Source of the DNA: Streptomyces sp. CB02058
GTDB lineage: Bacteria; Actinomycetota; Actinomycetes; Streptomycetales; Streptomycetaceae
Assembly (NCBI RefSeq): GCF_001905505.1
Contig: NZ_LIPG01000003.1
Coordinates: 1-64,000, forward strand
Reading direction: 5' to 3'
DNA: 64,000 nucleotides
In this document: positions 26,470 through 34,701 of the stretch, piece after piece
Position numbering within the stretch: position 1 is the stretch's first letter
How the letters are laid out: each line of letters begins with the position of its first letter
Notes under the pieces: generated by a model
Seen by the model: only the letters and a program-made list of their open reading frames with translations
The model's database searches: none
What the model was told of the DNA's origin: nothing
Position numbers and translations under genes: made by a program

Positions 26470-27261
26470 GTGGCAGAACAGACAGCACCCCCTCAGAACA
26501 CCGGCGCCCCCGGCGCGCCGGTCGCGGGCCCGGAGAAGCCGGACGCCGCGGTGGTCCGGGACGCACTCGGTGTGGGCATAGCCGTGGGTCTCTCCGGCTT
26601 CGCCTTCGGCGTGACCTCGGCGGGCTCCGGACTGACCCTCCTCCAGACCTGCGCGCTCAGCCTCCTCGTCTTCACCGGCGCCTCCCAGTTCGCCCTGGTG
26701 GGGGCGCTCGCGGCCGGCGGCAACCCCTACACAGCGGCGGCCGGAGCGTTCTTCCTGGGCATCCGCAACGCCTTCTACGGGCTGCGGCTCTCGCAGCTCC
26801 TCGCCCTGCCGCGGGCGCTGCGTCCCCTGGCCGCCCAGTGGGTCATCGACGAGACGACCGCCGTCACCCTGCCCCAGCCCACCCGGCGCGCGGCCCGCAT
26901 CGGGTTCACCGTCACCGGGCTCACCCTCTACGTCCTGTGGAACCTGACCACGCTGGTGGGCGCGCTCGGCGCGGAGGCACTCGGCGACACCGACGCCTGG
27001 GGCCTGGACGCGGCGAGCCCCGCGGTGTTCCTCGCCCTGCTCGCACCGATGCTGAAGACCACCACGGAGCGCGTCACGGCGGGGCTCGCGGTCCTGCTGG
27101 CGCTGGGTCTCCTGCCGGTGCTGCCGGCGGGCGTGCCCGTACTCGTGTCCGCGCTCGCCGCTCCCCTCGTCCTCTTCCTGAAGGGCCGGGACCAGGGGCG
27201 CGGCAAGGGCCCCGACGGCATCGCGACCGAAGCCGCTGTGACGACCCGGGAGGGCCGATGA
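26470..27261 (+). CDS. azlC: AzlC-family branched-chain amino acid exporter, large subunit
   Basis: This 263-residue membrane protein matches AzlC/BrnF, the large subunit of a two-part exporter for branched-chain amino acids and methionine. Signature segments are GVGIAVGLSGFAFG, FTGASQFALVGALAAGG and FFLGIRNAFYGL near the N-terminus. About seven membrane helices follow a 30-residue polar start. It overlaps azlD by four bases. The GTG start is supported by the leaderless layout, as no ribosome site is present. Confidence 0.88.
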   Translation: MAEQTAPPQNTGAPGAPVAGPEKPDAAVVRDALGVGIAVGLSGFAFGVTSAGSGLTLLQTCALSLLVFTGASQFALVGALAAGGNPYTAAAGAFFLGIRNAFYGLRLSQLLALPRALRPLAAQWVIDETTAVTLPQPTRRAARIGFTVTGLTLYVLWNLTTLVGALGAEALGDTDAWGLDAASPAVFLALLAPMLKTTTERVTAGLAVLLALGLLPVLPAGVPVLVSALAAPLVLFLKGRDQGRGKGPDGIATEAAVTTREGR

Positions 27262-27563
27262 ACATCTGGATCGCCATCGGGCTCACCGCGGCCGGCTGCT
27301 ACCTCGCGAAGCTCCTGGGACTGCTGGTCCCCGCCGGAGTGCTGGAACGCCCCCTGGTGCAACGGCTCGCTGCGCTCCTGCCGGTGGCCCTGCTCGCGGC
27401 CCTCACCGCGCAGCAGACCTTCGGCGACGGGCAGCAGCTGATGCTCGACGCGAGGGCGGCCGGACTCGCGGCAGCGGCCGTCGCCCTCATCCTGCGGGCC
27501 CCGTTCCTGGTCGTGGTCGGTGCCGCCGTCGTGGTCACCGCAGTGGTCCGCGCCCTGCTCTGA
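27258..27563 (+). CDS. azlD: AzlD-family exporter, small subunit
   Basis: This 101-residue, almost wholly hydrophobic protein has three or four membrane helices and the family feature YLAKLLGLLVPAGVLERP. AzlD/BrnE works together with AzlC. Its ATG overlaps the azlC stop (ATGA), so the two are made in a fixed ratio. The gene converges with the next one with only 11 bases between. Confidence 0.85.
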   Translation: MNIWIAIGLTAAGCYLAKLLGLLVPAGVLERPLVQRLAALLPVALLAALTAQQTFGDGQQLMLDARAAGLAAAAVALILRAPFLVVVGAAVVVTAVVRALL

Positions 27564-27574
27564 AGCCGGACGGA

Positions 27575-28507
27575 TCAGTCCCCCGCCCCGGGCCGGCCGA
27601 GGTCGCGCCCGTACGCCCGCAGCGTCCTCAGGGCCCGCAGTGTCACGATGGGACGGCCCTCCAGGGCCGTTCCGGGGGCCCACTGACGCCAGGTGACCGG
27701 CCAGCCGCCGTCCTCCTGCTGCTCGGCGGCCAGATGATCCAGGGAGCGTTCCATCTCTCCCTCGCTGAACCAGCGGCGGGCGAGGGACCCGGGGTCCCGG
27801 GCGTAGTCGTAGGGGAAGTGGTGCTCCCCGGGGGCGTAACCGGGGGCCACCGGGCACTCCGCGCGGTGCCGCGGGTCGAGCACCACCAGCCGCTGCTCAC
27901 GGACCAGTTGCCCCAGCCGGTCGGCAGCGGCTTCGGCGCGCGCCCGGTCCGGGACGCCGTCCAGGAAGGCGACGGCCGCCTCGATCTCGTAGGGATGGGA
28001 CTGCGCCAGTGAGTCGACCGCGGCCCAGCAGAAGTCGGTGGCCCGGAACAGCCAGGCGTGCCAGACCTGATTGCGGTGCAGCACCCCTACGACGGGACCC
28101 GTCGCCAGCAGTTCCGCGGGCGGGTCGTCGACGACGGGGATGAAGGGCGCGGCGGGGTAGCCGCGTTGCGAGGGGTGGAGTGCGGGCAGAGCGCCTTCCC
28201 TGGTCGAGACGTCCGTGAGATAGCGGCAGATCCGCTCCACGCGCAGACCGCCGCACCGTCCGATCGAGTCGAGGACGCTCAACGCGTGAGCGGTGTGCAG
28301 AGGCTGACTGACGGGGCCCCGGAGATCGGGTTCGAGAGCGTGGCCGTAGCCGCCGTCGTCGTTCAGATAAGCGGCGAGCGCGGTCTCGACGGGGTCCACG
28401 CCCCCTTCCAGGAAGAGATGGGCGAACCGCCGCTGTTCGAGGACGCGTGCGGTGAGCCAGATGAACTGCTCGGCGCGGGCGAGGGGATTTGCTCCGGTTC
28501 CAGCCAT
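27575..28507 (-). CDS. Alpha-alpha toroid (terpene cyclase-like fold) hypothetical protein
   Basis: This 310-residue soluble protein carries repeats typical of the prenyltransferase/squalene-cyclase toroid, such as LNDDGGYGHALEPD near residue 50 and QQEDGGWPVTW near 268. These QW-like motifs suggest a barrel of helix pairs. I see neither the DxDD motif of class II terpene cyclases nor a terpene gene nearby, so I do not assign an enzyme activity. It diverges from the DUF3046 gene by 79 bases. The ATG at 28507 is the first plausible start. Confidence 0.6.
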   Translation of the reverse strand: MAGTGANPLARAEQFIWLTARVLEQRRFAHLFLEGGVDPVETALAAYLNDDGGYGHALEPDLRGPVSQPLHTAHALSVLDSIGRCGGLRVERICRYLTDVSTREGALPALHPSQRGYPAAPFIPVVDDPPAELLATGPVVGVLHRNQVWHAWLFRATDFCWAAVDSLAQSHPYEIEAAVAFLDGVPDRARAEAAADRLGQLVREQRLVVLDPRHRAECPVAPGYAPGEHHFPYDYARDPGSLARRWFSEGEMERSLDHLAAEQQEDGGWPVTWRQWAPGTALEGRPIVTLRALRTLRAYGRDLGRPGAGD

Positions 28508-28586
28508 GGACCGACCGTAGAGGGGAAAGCACCGCCCGCAGGCCCTCCCGGCCCGGCTGCACTCTCAGGAGCGGGATACTGAAGGC

Positions 28587-28781
28587 ATGCGGTTGACGAT
28601 TTTCTGGGAACGGATGGCGGATCACTTCGGCGAGGCCTACGCCGACTCCTTCGCGCGCGACCACGTCATGTCCGAACTCGGCGGTCGTACGGTCCACGAG
28701 GCCCTGGCCGCGGGCTGGGAGGCCAAGGACGTGTGGCGCGGGGTCTGCGCGGCGGTCGGAGTGCCCTCGGACAAGCGCTGA
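28587..28781 (+). CDS. DUF3046 protein
   Basis: This 64-residue protein matches DUF3046 (MRLTIFWERMADHFGEAYADSFARDHVMSELGGRTVHEAL). The family is actinobacterial, nearly always sits beside recA-recX, and has no known function. GATACT six bases before the ATG suggests a leaderless start, although GAAGG could serve weakly as a ribosome site. Confidence 0.85.
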   Translation: MRLTIFWERMADHFGEAYADSFARDHVMSELGGRTVHEALAAGWEAKDVWRGVCAAVGVPSDKR

Positions 28782-29032
28782 GCCGGGCGCCGGCATGCGG
28801 CTGAGCCGGTGACCGGCAAGGGCTGCGACGTGCGCCGACCCTGGCTGTGACGTGCTCTCCGACGTGACCCGCGACGTGCCGTGACGGGTGCCGCGAAGCG
28901 GGGTGGGGAGCGCTGCGACGGGCGTCGGTGAGCGCGGCCATGTGCTCGCGGCGGGGGCGCGCGCACCGGCAGGGTCACGTCGGCGGCGCCCGAGGGTGCC
29001 GGGCCGTCGCAGCGGTGAGCGAGACTTGTCCC
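28782..29032. other. Short intergenic region with GACGTG repeats
   Basis: Between DUF3046 and the next gene, CGACGTG or TGACGTG occurs four times between about 28826 and 28880. No gene or clear terminator is visible. Confidence 0.4.
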
Positions 29033-30259
29033 GTGGCACCGACAGACGAGACCGCTCAGACCCAGCCGCCCGCCTCACCGCCCGTCCCGCCGGCCGCTCC
29101 ACCCAGTCAGCCGCCCGGCACCGGTCCCGTCCGCATGCCCGGCTGGCTGCCCCGTGCCGTGGTCATGACCCTCGCGCTCTACGCGTGCTTCCAGCTCGGC
29201 AGTTGGGCCTTCGACCAGCTCATCGGGCTGCTGACCAACATCCTCATCGCCTTCTTCCTGGCACTGGCGATCGAGCCAGCCGTCAGCCGCATGGCAGGCC
29301 GCGGGATGCGACGGGGCTTCGCCACCTTCCTGGTCTTCCTCGCCGTGCTGGTTGCCGGGGTCGGTTTCGTCGTCCTGCTCGGCTCGATGCTCGCGGGCCA
29401 GATCGTCGACATGGTCGAGGAGTTCCCCAAGTACCTCGACTCGGTGATCAACTGGGTCAACCAGACCTTCCGCACCGAGCTCTCCAGGGTCGAGGTGCAG
29501 GACAGCCTGCTGCACTCCGACTGGCTCCAGAAGTACGTGCAGAACAGCGCGACCGGCGTGCTCGACGTCTCCACGACCGTGCTCGGCGGGCTGTTCCGGC
29601 TGCTCACGATCTTCCTGTTCTCGTTCTACTTCGCCGCCGACGGCCCCCGGCTGCGACGCGCGCTGTGCTCCGTGCTGCCGCCCGCCCGGCAGGCCGAGGT
29701 GCTGCGCGCCTGGGAGATCGCGGTCGACAAGACCGGTGGCTACATCTACTCACGCGGGCTGATGGCGCTGATCTCCGGCGTCGCTCACTACGTCCTGCTG
29801 GTGGTCCTCGGTGTGCCCTACGCACCGGCGCTCGCGGTCTGGGTCGGTCTCGTCTCGCAGTTCATCCCCACGATCGGCACCTATCTGGCCGGGGCGCTGC
29901 CCATGCTGATCGCCTTCACCGTCAATCCCTGGTACGCGCTGTGGGTGCTCGGCTTCGTCGTGGTCTACCAGCAGTTCGAGAACTACGTGCTGCAGCCGAA
30001 ACTCACGTCCAAGACGGTCGACATCCACCCGGCCGTCGCCTTCGGATCGGTGGTCGCGGGCACCGCGCTGATGGGCGCCGTCGGTGCGCTGATCGCCATT
30101 CCGGCCGTGGCGACGCTCCAGGCGTTCCTGGGCGCGTACGTGAAGCGCTACGACGTGACGGACGACCCCAGGGTGCAGGGCGGCCACCGCCGCTGGCGCC
30201 GGGGCGAGCCGGTGCTGACGAGGATCCGCCGCGCGGTGAACAACAGGCGCCGGAGCTGA
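29033..30259 (+). CDS. AI-2E family transporter-like membrane protein
   Basis: This 408-residue protein belongs to the AI-2E transporter (PerM/UPF0118) family. A Pro-rich N-terminal tail (about 1-40) precedes about seven or eight membrane helices, with a soluble segment after helix three (MLAGQIVDMVEEFPKYLD). Conserved later parts include FLFSFYFAADGPRLRR, LVSQFIPTIGTYL, and YQQFENYVLQPKL. Family members have been linked to autoinducer-2 export and sodium/proton exchange, so the substrate here is unknown. I choose the GTG at 29033, six bases after GAGACT; an in-frame GTG at 29015 is the alternative. It precedes recA. Confidence 0.8.
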   Translation: MAPTDETAQTQPPASPPVPPAAPPSQPPGTGPVRMPGWLPRAVVMTLALYACFQLGSWAFDQLIGLLTNILIAFFLALAIEPAVSRMAGRGMRRGFATFLVFLAVLVAGVGFVVLLGSMLAGQIVDMVEEFPKYLDSVINWVNQTFRTELSRVEVQDSLLHSDWLQKYVQNSATGVLDVSTTVLGGLFRLLTIFLFSFYFAADGPRLRRALCSVLPPARQAEVLRAWEIAVDKTGGYIYSRGLMALISGVAHYVLLVVLGVPYAPALAVWVGLVSQFIPTIGTYLAGALPMLIAFTVNPWYALWVLGFVVVYQQFENYVLQPKLTSKTVDIHPAVAFGSVVAGTALMGAVGALIAIPAVATLQAFLGAYVKRYDVTDDPRVQGGHRRWRRGEPVLTRIRRAVNNRRRS

Positions 30260-30295
30260 GGCGGACGGCGGTAGCCGGTGATCCCCGCCGTTTCA

Positions 30296-30324
30296 TTGAC
30301 TTGATCGCTTCTGGCTGCTATAAG
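30296..30324 (+). promoter_or_regulatory. Upstream vegetative promoter of recA
   Basis: TTGACT (30296-30301) and TATAAG (30319-30324) are 17 bases apart, a close match to the HrdB/sigma-70 consensus and the best in the window. It would give a long untranslated leader of about 200 bases. Confidence 0.6.
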
Positions 30325-30361
30325 CGGCTACTCTCGGCTGTGTCGGCCCGGCGTGGTGCGC

Positions 30362-30391
30362 TTGACACTAAAATCGAACATCCATTCTCAT
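30362..30391 (+). promoter_or_regulatory. recA promoter region with LexA (SOS) box
   Basis: TTGACA (30362-30367) is followed by GAACATCCATTC (30376-30387), which matches the actinobacterial LexA site GAAC-N4-GTTC except for one base. The box lies between the -35 and a weak -10 (TCTCAT), so LexA would block this promoter. Confidence 0.7.
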
Positions 30392-30461
30392 GGAATTCCG
30401 GCCGGGTTTTCCCGGGCCCGACCGTGGAGTTGTCCACAGGCCGGGAGGACGTCGAGGCCCA

Positions 30462-30484
30462 TTGTCAGTGGCAGGGGTTAGCGT
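30462..30484 (+). promoter_or_regulatory. RecA-independent damage (RecA-NDp/PafBC-type) promoter of recA
   Basis: TTGTCAGTG (30462-30470), eight bases and TAGCGT (30479-30484) match TTGTCRGTG-N8-TANNNT exactly. In mycobacteria this motif drives RecA-independent induction through PafBC. The start codon lies 44 bases downstream. Confidence 0.75.
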
Positions 30485-30527
30485 CTGTGACGTGAAGCGA
30501 TCGACTCAAGCAAATCGGGTGGAACCC

Positions 30528-31658
30528 ATGGCAGGAACCGACCGCGAGAAGGCGCTGGACGCCGCACTCGCACAGATTGAACGGCAATTCGGCAAGGGCG
30601 CGGTGATGCGCCTCGGTGAGCGGCCGAACGAGCCGATCGAGGTGATCCCCACCGGGTCCACCGCGCTCGACGTCGCGCTCGGCGTCGGCGGCCTCCCGCG
30701 CGGCCGCGTGGTGGAGGTGTACGGACCGGAGTCCTCCGGTAAGACGACGCTGACGCTGCACGCCGTGGCGAACGCGCAGAAGCTCGGCGGCTCGGTGGCG
30801 TTCATCGACGCGGAGCACGCTCTCGACCCGGAGTACGCGAAGAAGCTCGGCGTCGACATCGACAGCCTCATCCTCTCGCAGCCCGACAACGGCGAGCAGG
30901 CGCTGGAGATCGTGGACATGCTGGTCCGCTCCGGCGCCCTGGACCTGATCGTCATCGACTCCGTCGCGGCCCTGGTGCCCCGTGCGGAGATCGAAGGTGA
31001 GATGGGCGACTCGCACGTGGGTCTGCAGGCCCGCCTGATGAGCCAGGCGCTCCGTAAGATCACCAGCGCGCTCAACCAGTCCAAGACCACCGCGATCTTC
31101 ATCAACCAGCTCCGCGAGAAGATCGGTGTGATGTTCGGCTCCCCGGAGACCACGACCGGTGGCCGGGCGCTGAAGTTCTACGCCTCGGTGCGTCTGGACA
31201 TCCGCCGGATCGAGACGCTCAAGGACGGCACCGACGCCGTGGGCAACCGCACTCGCGTCAAGGTCGTCAAGAACAAGGTCGCGCCGCCGTTCAAGCAGGC
31301 CGAGTTCGACATCCTCTACGGCCAGGGCATCAGCCGCGAGGGCGGCCTGATCGACATGGGAGTCGAGCACGGCTTCGTCCGCAAGGCCGGTGCCTGGTAC
31401 ACCTACGAGGGTGACCAGCTCGGCCAGGGCAAGGAGAACTCCCGCAACTTCCTCAAGGACAATCCCGACCTCGCCAACGAGATCGAGAAGAAGATCCTGG
31501 ACAAGCTCGGCGTGGGAGTCCGTCCGGAGGACGCGGCGGCGGAGCCCGCGGCGGATGCGGCGGTCACCGCGGGGGCCTCGGCCGACGGTGCTGCGAAGTC
31601 GGTGCCCGCTCCCGCGACCAAGGCCAAGACCGCCAAGGCCGCAGCGGCCAAGAGCTAG
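30528..31658 (+). CDS. recA: Recombinase RecA
   Basis: This 376-residue protein forms the filament that drives strand exchange and triggers LexA self-cleavage. Walker [10 protein letters not shown] (about 66-74), Walker [11 protein letters not shown] and the L2 region are intact. The core ends near residue 330, followed by an Ala/Lys-rich tail (ending [10 protein letters not shown]) typical of Streptomyces RecA. The ATG at 30528 follows GGTGGA. The gene is next to recX, separated by three bases, and has three candidate promoters upstream. Confidence 0.98.
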   Translation: MAGTDREKALDAALAQIERQFGKGAVMRLGERPNEPIEVIPTGSTALDVALGVGGLPRGRVVEVYGPESSGKTTLTLHAVANAQKLGGSVAFIDAEHALDPEYAKKLGVDIDSLILSQPDNGEQALEIVDMLVRSGALDLIVIDSVAALVPRAEIEGEMGDSHVGLQARLMSQALRKITSALNQSKTTAIFINQLREKIGVMFGSPETTTGGRALKFYASVRLDIRRIETLKDGTDAVGNRTRVKVVKNKVAPPFKQAEFDILYGQGISREGGLIDMGVEHGFVRKAGAWYTYEGDQLGQGKENSRNFLKDNPDLANEIEKKILDKLGVGVRPEDAAAEPAADAAVTAGASADGAAKSVPAPATKAKTAKAAAAKS

Positions 31659-31661
31659 GCC

Positions 31662-32354
31662 GTGACGCGTCGCACGGAGTGGCCGGACACCGACACCGGT
31701 GCGGGTTCCGGCCCCGAGTTCGCCGCAGAGATCTCCGAGGATCCGCCCGAACCCGGTCGGGGGGCCGGGTTCGGAGAGGGAGCGGGCCGTCGTTCCCGCT
31801 CCCGTTCCAGAAGCAGCGGTTCCCCCTCCTCGTCGAGGGCCGAGAAGGGGGAACCGCGAGACCCGGTCGAGCAGGCGCGGAACATCTGTCTGCGGCTGCT
31901 GACCGGGACCCCGCGGACCCGTAAACAGCTGGCGGACGCTCTGCGCAAGCGGGAGATCCCCGACGAGGCGGCCGAGGAAGTGCTGTCCCGGTTCGAGGAC
32001 GTGGGGCTGATCGATGACGCGGCGTTCGCGGACGCCTGGGTCGAGTCCCGGCACCACGGCAGAGGGCTGGCCCGACGCGCCCTCGTGCGGGAGCTGCGTA
32101 CCAAGGGCGTCGATTCGACCGTGATCGACGAGGCGGTCGGGCAGCTCGATCCCGAGCAAGAGGAGGAGACCGCCAGGGAGCTCGTGGCACGAAAGCTCCG
32201 CTCCACCAGGGGGCTGGACCGCGACAAGCGCCTGCGCAGGCTCGCCGGAATGCTCGCACGCAAGGGATACGGGGAGGGCATGGCCCTGCGCGTGGTGCGT
32301 CAGGCACTCGAGGCGGAGGGGGAGGACACCGAAGGGCTGGATGAGCCGTTCTGA
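31662..32354 (+). CDS. recX: RecX, regulator of RecA
   Basis: This 230-residue protein binds RecA filaments and limits their growth. Three-helix repeats characteristic of RecX occupy about residues 70-220 (ICLRLLTGTPRTRKQLADALRKREIP, then LIDDAAFADAWVESRHHGRGLARRALVRELRTKGV). The first 65 residues form a low-complexity Ser/Arg/Gly/Pro extension that looks disordered. It follows recA after three bases and must be co-transcribed. The start is GTG at 31662. Confidence 0.93.
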   Translation: MTRRTEWPDTDTGAGSGPEFAAEISEDPPEPGRGAGFGEGAGRRSRSRSRSSGSPSSSRAEKGEPRDPVEQARNICLRLLTGTPRTRKQLADALRKREIPDEAAEEVLSRFEDVGLIDDAAFADAWVESRHHGRGLARRALVRELRTKGVDSTVIDEAVGQLDPEQEEETARELVARKLRSTRGLDRDKRLRRLAGMLARKGYGEGMALRVVRQALEAEGEDTEGLDEPF

Positions 32355-32384
32355 ACGGGGGACGGGGGACGGGGGACGGGGGAC
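32355..32384 (+). repeat. Four-unit G-run repeat (possible G-quadruplex)
   Basis: Four runs of five G separated by AC (32357-32361, 32364-32368, 32371-32375, 32378-32382) begin two bases after the recX stop. Tracts and loops fit an ideal intramolecular G-quadruplex in the transcript. Confidence 0.7.
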
Positions 32385-32450
32385 AACAGGGCGCGAGGGG
32401 GCGGGGCACGAGAGGACCGAAGTGGGACCGGCGCGTGAACGGCCGCGCGG

Positions 32451-32477
32451 CGGCGGTGGCGGAGGGGGCCACCGCCG
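32451..32477. terminator. Bidirectional terminator between recX and the next gene
   Basis: A perfect 10-bp stem (32451-32460 with 32468-32477, loop GGAGGGG) lies between two convergent genes. Confidence 0.6.
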
Positions 32478-32492
32478 GCGGACGGTTCGGGC

Positions 32493-33230
32493 TCAGTGCC
32501 CGGCCAGGGACGCCCGGGTGATCGTGGCGTCGATCAGGGCCAGGGCATCCGCCGCGGTGCGGCCGGGCTCCCGGTTCCAGGGGCCGATCAGTCCGGTCCA
32601 GCCCTGGGAGCGCAGCTCGGTGATGAGCCAGGCACCGGCCCGGTCCACGGTGTCCAGGGAGCCGTAACCGAGCCGGTGCGCGGTCAGCATGGCCCCGCAG
32701 AGGCAGCGCGCACCCCGCGCGTTGCGCAGACGGTACGGGGTGTTCTGCCAGCCCCATTCGGTCAGGATGCGCCGCGCATGGCCGAGATGAGTGGAAGGGC
32801 GCAGATCGGGCTGCCCGATCCGGCGCCACGCATGCAGACGCTCGGGCAGTACGGCGCCGAGCCGCCCGGGGAGCGGACGCTCACGGGGCGGTGGTGCGGG
32901 CAGCGTCCGCAAGGACTCGTCGATGAGCCGGTCGACGGGCATGGAGAGCAGATTCCGCCAGTCGGCAGGGGGTACGGGCTGCGCCTCACGGCCCAGTACG
33001 GGCGATGGCGCCTCACCGTCCAGCACGGGCGGCGGTGCCTCATCGTTCGGTACGGACGGCGATTCCTCACCGTCCGGCGTGGCGGGCGGGCGGACGGGCT
33101 CCTCGACGGTGCGGTCCCAGCCTGTGACGATGCGCTGCCAGGCGTCCGTCGCGTGCAGCTGGGAGGCTTGTGCGTCGAGCTGGTCCGGGGTGAGCTGAGC
33201 GGTTTCCATCGGCGCGACATCTCCGTACAT
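32493..33230 (-). CDS. Hypothetical protein, possibly DUF6197-like
   Basis: The 245-residue product has a C-terminal half (about 135-240) with ARRILTEWGW, ARCLCGAML and TVDRAGAWLITELRSQGW. This reminds me of DUF6197, small actinobacterial proteins of unknown function; that assignment is tentative. The first 45 residues are helical. Residues 50-90 are a degenerate ten-residue repeat (PSVPNDEAPP, PVLDGEAPS, PVLGREAQP), an unstable-looking linker. No membrane segment is seen. GAGGAC before the ATG at 33230 supports that start. Confidence 0.5.
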   Translation of the reverse strand: MYGDVAPMETAQLTPDQLDAQASQLHATDAWQRIVTGWDRTVEEPVRPPATPDGEESPSVPNDEAPPPVLDGEAPSPVLGREAQPVPPADWRNLLSMPVDRLIDESLRTLPAPPPRERPLPGRLGAVLPERLHAWRRIGQPDLRPSTHLGHARRILTEWGWQNTPYRLRNARGARCLCGAMLTAHRLGYGSLDTVDRAGAWLITELRSQGWTGLIGPWNREPGRTAADALALIDATITRASLAGH

Positions 33231-33522
33231 TCCGGTCCTCAGTGATGAGGCGAATGTCCGTCGCGCGAGGCGATTGCTCCACCGGGGAGCAGCGTTCGGG
33301 TGGGTCGGAGGCGCATTCGGGGCCGGTTACCACCGCCGGTGGGAGGGCCGGCGGCGGGGAAGCCGGACTTCGGGGAGGTGGCTGCGGAACGGCCGGTGGC
33401 AGGCAGGCCGCGTCAGGCCGGTGCTCGGCTGGGTCAGGCCAGTGGCCCAGCCGCTACCCCGCCCGACGCGGGGAAGCCGCGTGCTCCCTGCCGGAAAACG
33501 AGGGGAAGCCGTGTGCTCCCCG
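33231..33522. other. Intergenic region with a duplicated motif
   Basis: No gene is visible. GGGGAAGCCGCGTGCTCCC (around 33471) and GGGGAAGCCGTGTGCTCCCC (around 33502) are near-identical and partly self-complementary. They lie just past the rhodanese stop codon and may help end that transcript. Confidence 0.4.
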
Positions 33523-33930
33523 TCAGAGAGCGACCGGGAGTCCGGCCGCCCGCCATGCCTGGAAGCCGCCGGTCAGATCCGTGGCCCGGTGCAGTCCCAG
33601 CTGGTGCAGGGAGGCGACCGCGAGACTCGACGCGTAACCCTCGTTGCAGATCACCACGACCCGCAGATCGTGGCTGACCGCCTGCGGGGCGCGGTGGCTT
33701 CCGCGAGGGTCGAGCCGCCATTCCAGTTCGTTGCGCTCCACGACCAGCGCCCCGGGGATCAGGCCGTCCTTCTCGCGCAGCGCCGCATAGCGGATGTCGA
33801 CCAGCAGCGCACCCTCGGCGGCCTCCGAGGCCGCCTCCTCGGGGCCGATCCGCTCGTAGCCCTCCCGGACCCGGTCGAGCAGTTCGTCTATGCCCACCGG
33901 CTCGGGGCGGTTCCGGTCCTCGCCGCTCAC
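33523..33930 (-). CDS. Rhodanese-like sulfurtransferase
   Basis: This 135-residue protein is a single rhodanese domain, which carries sulfane sulfur on a catalytic cysteine. The active-site loop is CNEGYASS (cysteine near residue 95), close to the consensus CxxGxRS/A. LLVDIRY and GALVVERNELEWRL mark the first half. It overlaps the cysteine dioxygenase gene by four bases (GTGA), so the pair is an operon in cysteine and sulfur turnover. Confidence 0.85.
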   Translation of the reverse strand: MSGEDRNRPEPVGIDELLDRVREGYERIGPEEAASEAAEGALLVDIRYAALREKDGLIPGALVVERNELEWRLDPRGSHRAPQAVSHDLRVVVICNEGYASSLAVASLHQLGLHRATDLTGGFQAWRAAGLPVAL

Positions 33931-34673
33931 TGCCAGTCCTCCGGACGCTCGGTCTGCTCGAGGCGCAGCACCGCACCCGTGCGGCTGTACCTGCGGATCT
34001 GCGGCAGCGGCGGGTAGTACGCGTGCACCGAGACGGCGTGTTCGTGCCCGGACTCGTTCAGCACCTCGTGCACATGGTGCTTACCGAAGGCCCTGCCCTG
34101 GCCGGTCGCCAGCTGCCGGGTCCGGTCGACGCCCTCGCTCAGTTCGAGGGTCTTCCAGCCGTCAGTGGGAAGCCGGGCGGCCAGCGAGTGTTCCCTGAGG
34201 GCGCCGGTGGCGACAGTGAACGCGCCCGTCGACTCGGCGTGGTCGTGCCAGCCGGTGCCCGTGCCGGGCGGCCAGCTGATCAGCCATGCCTCGCTGCCGC
34301 CGGGACCTTCGAGCCGGAGCCAGGTGCGTCCCTCCGGGTCGAGCGGGAGAGAGGCGACGAGCTCGGTGTTCTCAGCGGTCCGCCGCACGAAGTCGAGCAG
34401 TTCAGCGACGGTCGGAGCGGGGCCGCCCGTGCTGTCGGTCGCCGGAGCATCGGCGCCCGCACGGTTGGCGTCCGTGCTCTCGGTGGCCGGAGCGACGGCG
34501 CCCGCACGGTCGGCGGTCGCGGTAGCCGAGGCGGTGTCGACGGGATTCGTGGCAGCCGAGGCGGTGTCCACGGCGGTCGCGGCCGCAGGGCCGGTGCCGC
34601 CGGCGGATGCGGATGCCGACGCGGACACGGGCGTGGAAACAGGCGCGGGCAGGGAAGGAGAGGGTGCAGACAC
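33927..34673 (-). CDS. Cysteine dioxygenase family protein
   Basis: This 248-residue cupin probably oxidises cysteine to cysteine sulfinate with non-haem iron. The metal ligands are in WHDHAESTGAF and KHHVHEVLNE. The S-x-H-x-Y catalytic set is present in SVHAYYPP. The cross-linking cysteine of animal enzymes is replaced, as usual in bacteria. The first 85 residues are an Ala/Thr/Ser-rich linker with internal repeats (VDTASA twice, APATxST twice) and are not part of the cupin. The GTG at 34673 follows AGGACG. A Cys-rich leader peptide and a hairpin precede it, suggesting cysteine-responsive control. Confidence 0.82.
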   Translation of the reverse strand: MSAPSPSLPAPVSTPVSASASASAGGTGPAAATAVDTASAATNPVDTASATATADRAGAVAPATESTDANRAGADAPATDSTGGPAPTVAELLDFVRRTAENTELVASLPLDPEGRTWLRLEGPGGSEAWLISWPPGTGTGWHDHAESTGAFTVATGALREHSLAARLPTDGWKTLELSEGVDRTRQLATGQGRAFGKHHVHEVLNESGHEHAVSVHAYYPPLPQIRRYSRTGAVLRLEQTERPEDWQ

Positions 34674-34701
34674 AGGGACCGTCCTGAGAAGTTCGCGTGG
34701 A

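Noticed and set aside
33240-33637. A plus-strand frame of 131 codons overlapping the rhodanese gene.
   Set aside because: It is Gly/Arg-rich with no motif and runs antisense into a gene with a clear active site.
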